This document shows, in pieces, positions 63,225 through 64,000 of a DNA stretch of 64,000 nucleotides (the first letter of the stretch is position 1; every line of letters starts with the position of its first letter). The DNA is from Synechococcus sp. 1G10 (GTDB lineage: Bacteria > Cyanobacteriota > Cyanobacteriia > PCC-6307 > Cyanobiaceae). The position numbers were made by a program, and so were the translations under genes. The notes under the pieces are model-generated. The model did not search any database. It saw nothing but the letters and a program-made list of their open reading frames with translations, and was not told the origin of the DNA. The DNA lies in assembly GCF_002252625.1 (NCBI RefSeq), contig NZ_NQKW01000007.1:1-64000 (forward strand). Direction: 5' to 3'.

Positions 63225-63423
63225 GGATTCCGCCGGACGTCAATGGCCAGCTCCTGGCCGAGCGTCTGCGGCGCCATGGCTACGTGCTGACGGCAATCAG
63301 CAACACATCACCATTCCCGCCCACAAGCCCCTACGGGTCGGCACATTGCGGCAGATCCTCAAGGACGTGGCCGCTCAGCTGGGCTGCTCGATCGAAGAGC
63401 TCATCGCCAGCCTGGACCTATGA
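63221..63423 (+). pseudogene. HicA toxin with deleted active-site loop
   Basis: GTG start, RIPPDVNGQLLAERLRRHGY, VLT, then a deletion; the second frame resumes QHITIPAHKPLRVGTLRQIL and KDVAAQLGCSIEELIASLDL-stop. The segment with the catalytic His (R-Q-x-G-S-H) is gone. The GGCAATCAG at the joint may be the trace of recombination between two short repeats. Confidence 0.78.
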
Positions 63424-63689
63424 GGACTGGGCCTTGGGGCCGATCTTCTTGGCCGTGGGGATCAGATGTGCTGCTGCCAGCGTCTCGGATCAGCGTGTCT
63501 CGCCCATCCGCTTCATGCGTTCGGTCGCATGGGCGCATCCTCTCTCGGGTGTGACGGGGGTGGCACTGATTTCTTGATGACGCCTTTTCGGTTGGCCATG
63601 CCGGCACCCCTCAGACCGGCCTTTGCTCACAAGCACACCGCCAGCCTTACGTGTCTATACTCTGTTTCAGGTTGAAACATGGTTTTGCG
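63424..63689. other. Intergenic spacer with a repeat trace and probable promoter
   Basis: Bases about 63531-63566 (gggcgcatcctctctcgggt, gtgacgggggtggcact) match the leader in front of both higBA copies. A plausible -10 (TATACT at about 63655) precedes the last gene. Confidence 0.5.
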
Positions 63690-64000
63690 ATGGCTTCTGG
63701 CCTCACTGCCGCCACCGGGGCCGCCCTGCTCGGAGCCGATGCCCGCCTGCTCGCTCAGGAATACCGCCGCGTACTCGCGCCGCCAGGATCGTCCTCTTCG
63801 GCGCCTCTACGGCTTGGCTTTCGCGAGCTCCTCTACTTCCAGGTGGTGAGCAGCCTGAGTGCCGAGGGCCTGCAGCTTTCCCCTGCCCAGAAGCGGGAGG
63901 TGTTCCGTGTGCTCACCGTGAAGCCCCAGCGACAGGTTGCCCAGGGGGAGTGGTCCCGTGGCCGCGGTGAGCTGCGCAAGACAGGTGCTGTTCCCTTCAG
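63690..64000 (+). CDS. Probable DUF433/VapB45-like antitoxin, 5' part (partial)
   Basis: Runs off the window. MASGLTAATGAALLGADARL, then APLRLGFRELLYFQVVSSLS and AEGLQLSPAQKREVFRVLTV. The F-R-E-L-L-Y-x-x-V-V-x-x-L-x-x-x-G pattern resembles the MerR-like N-terminus of larger DUF433 antitoxins. Family assignment is tentative. Confidence 0.5.
   Translation, partial: MASGLTAATGAALLGADARLLAQEYRRVLAPPGSSSSAPLRLGFRELLYFQVVSSLSAEGLQLSPAQKREVFRVLTVKPQRQVAQGEWSRGRGELRKTGAVPF

Overview
The window is high-GC DNA from a cyanobacterium, most likely a Synechococcus/Cyanobium-type picocyanobacterium. The support is the photosynthesis and cyanobacterial marker genes: psbA 3' end, psbO, crtR, a ycf20-like gene, a PCP_red-domain mini-gene and a DevBCA exporter. 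They sit in the compact, overlapping gene order typical of that group. No ribosomal RNA, integrase or transposase gene was recognised.

Left part (1-20 kb) is conserved chromosome: psbA tail, devBCA, aroC, KDPG-aldolase-like gene, ftsH, sulfate adenylyltransferase, psbO, coaBC, tRNA-Ala(CGC), ycf20-like, pyrB, 3-methyladenine glycosylase, creatininase-like gene, gatC, crtR. It ends in an arsenate-detoxification pair, arsJ plus the ArsJ-associated GAPDH. A second arsenic operon (arsR-acr3) lies at 23.8-25.2 kb. The two operons share a 16-bp inverted repeat in their promoter regions, so they probably form one ArsR regulon. Between them sit three toxin-antitoxin (TA) modules and the wreck of an MmeI-like restriction-modification gene.

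Middle part (25-40 kb): a P-type cation ATPase; an operon of a Cache-HAMP nucleotide cyclase with an MscS channel carrying a cyclic-nucleotide-binding domain; several secreted proteins; a deletion-damaged FAD monooxygenase; YefM/YoeB; and SelO.

Right part (40-64 kb) is an accessory island packed with TA modules: HipBA, HicAB (several), HEPN/MNT (several), VapBC, DUF433/DUF5615, HigBA (two copies), TacAT. From 40.6 to 51.8 kb nearly every TA module is separated from the next by a fragment of the 3' end of a DUF3427 helicase gene. All fragments point the same way, and the array ends at a large, 5'-truncated copy of that helicase gene (51.8-53.8 kb). Next comes an AT-rich insert (54.3-58.3 kb) with one giant reading frame: methyltransferase, PLD nuclease, SF2 helicase, S24/LexA-like domain and DUF3427. 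A single extra A in an A8 run breaks it. It converges on a broken HNH-HIT gene, of which two further fragments follow, interleaved with duplicated higBA and an 8-bp tandem repeat.

Two themes stand out. The first is a TA cassette array built on repeated helicase 3' ends, resembling an integron in layout but with no recognised recombinase. The second is a bias in the decay: most lesions hit toxins while the partner antitoxins still read through.
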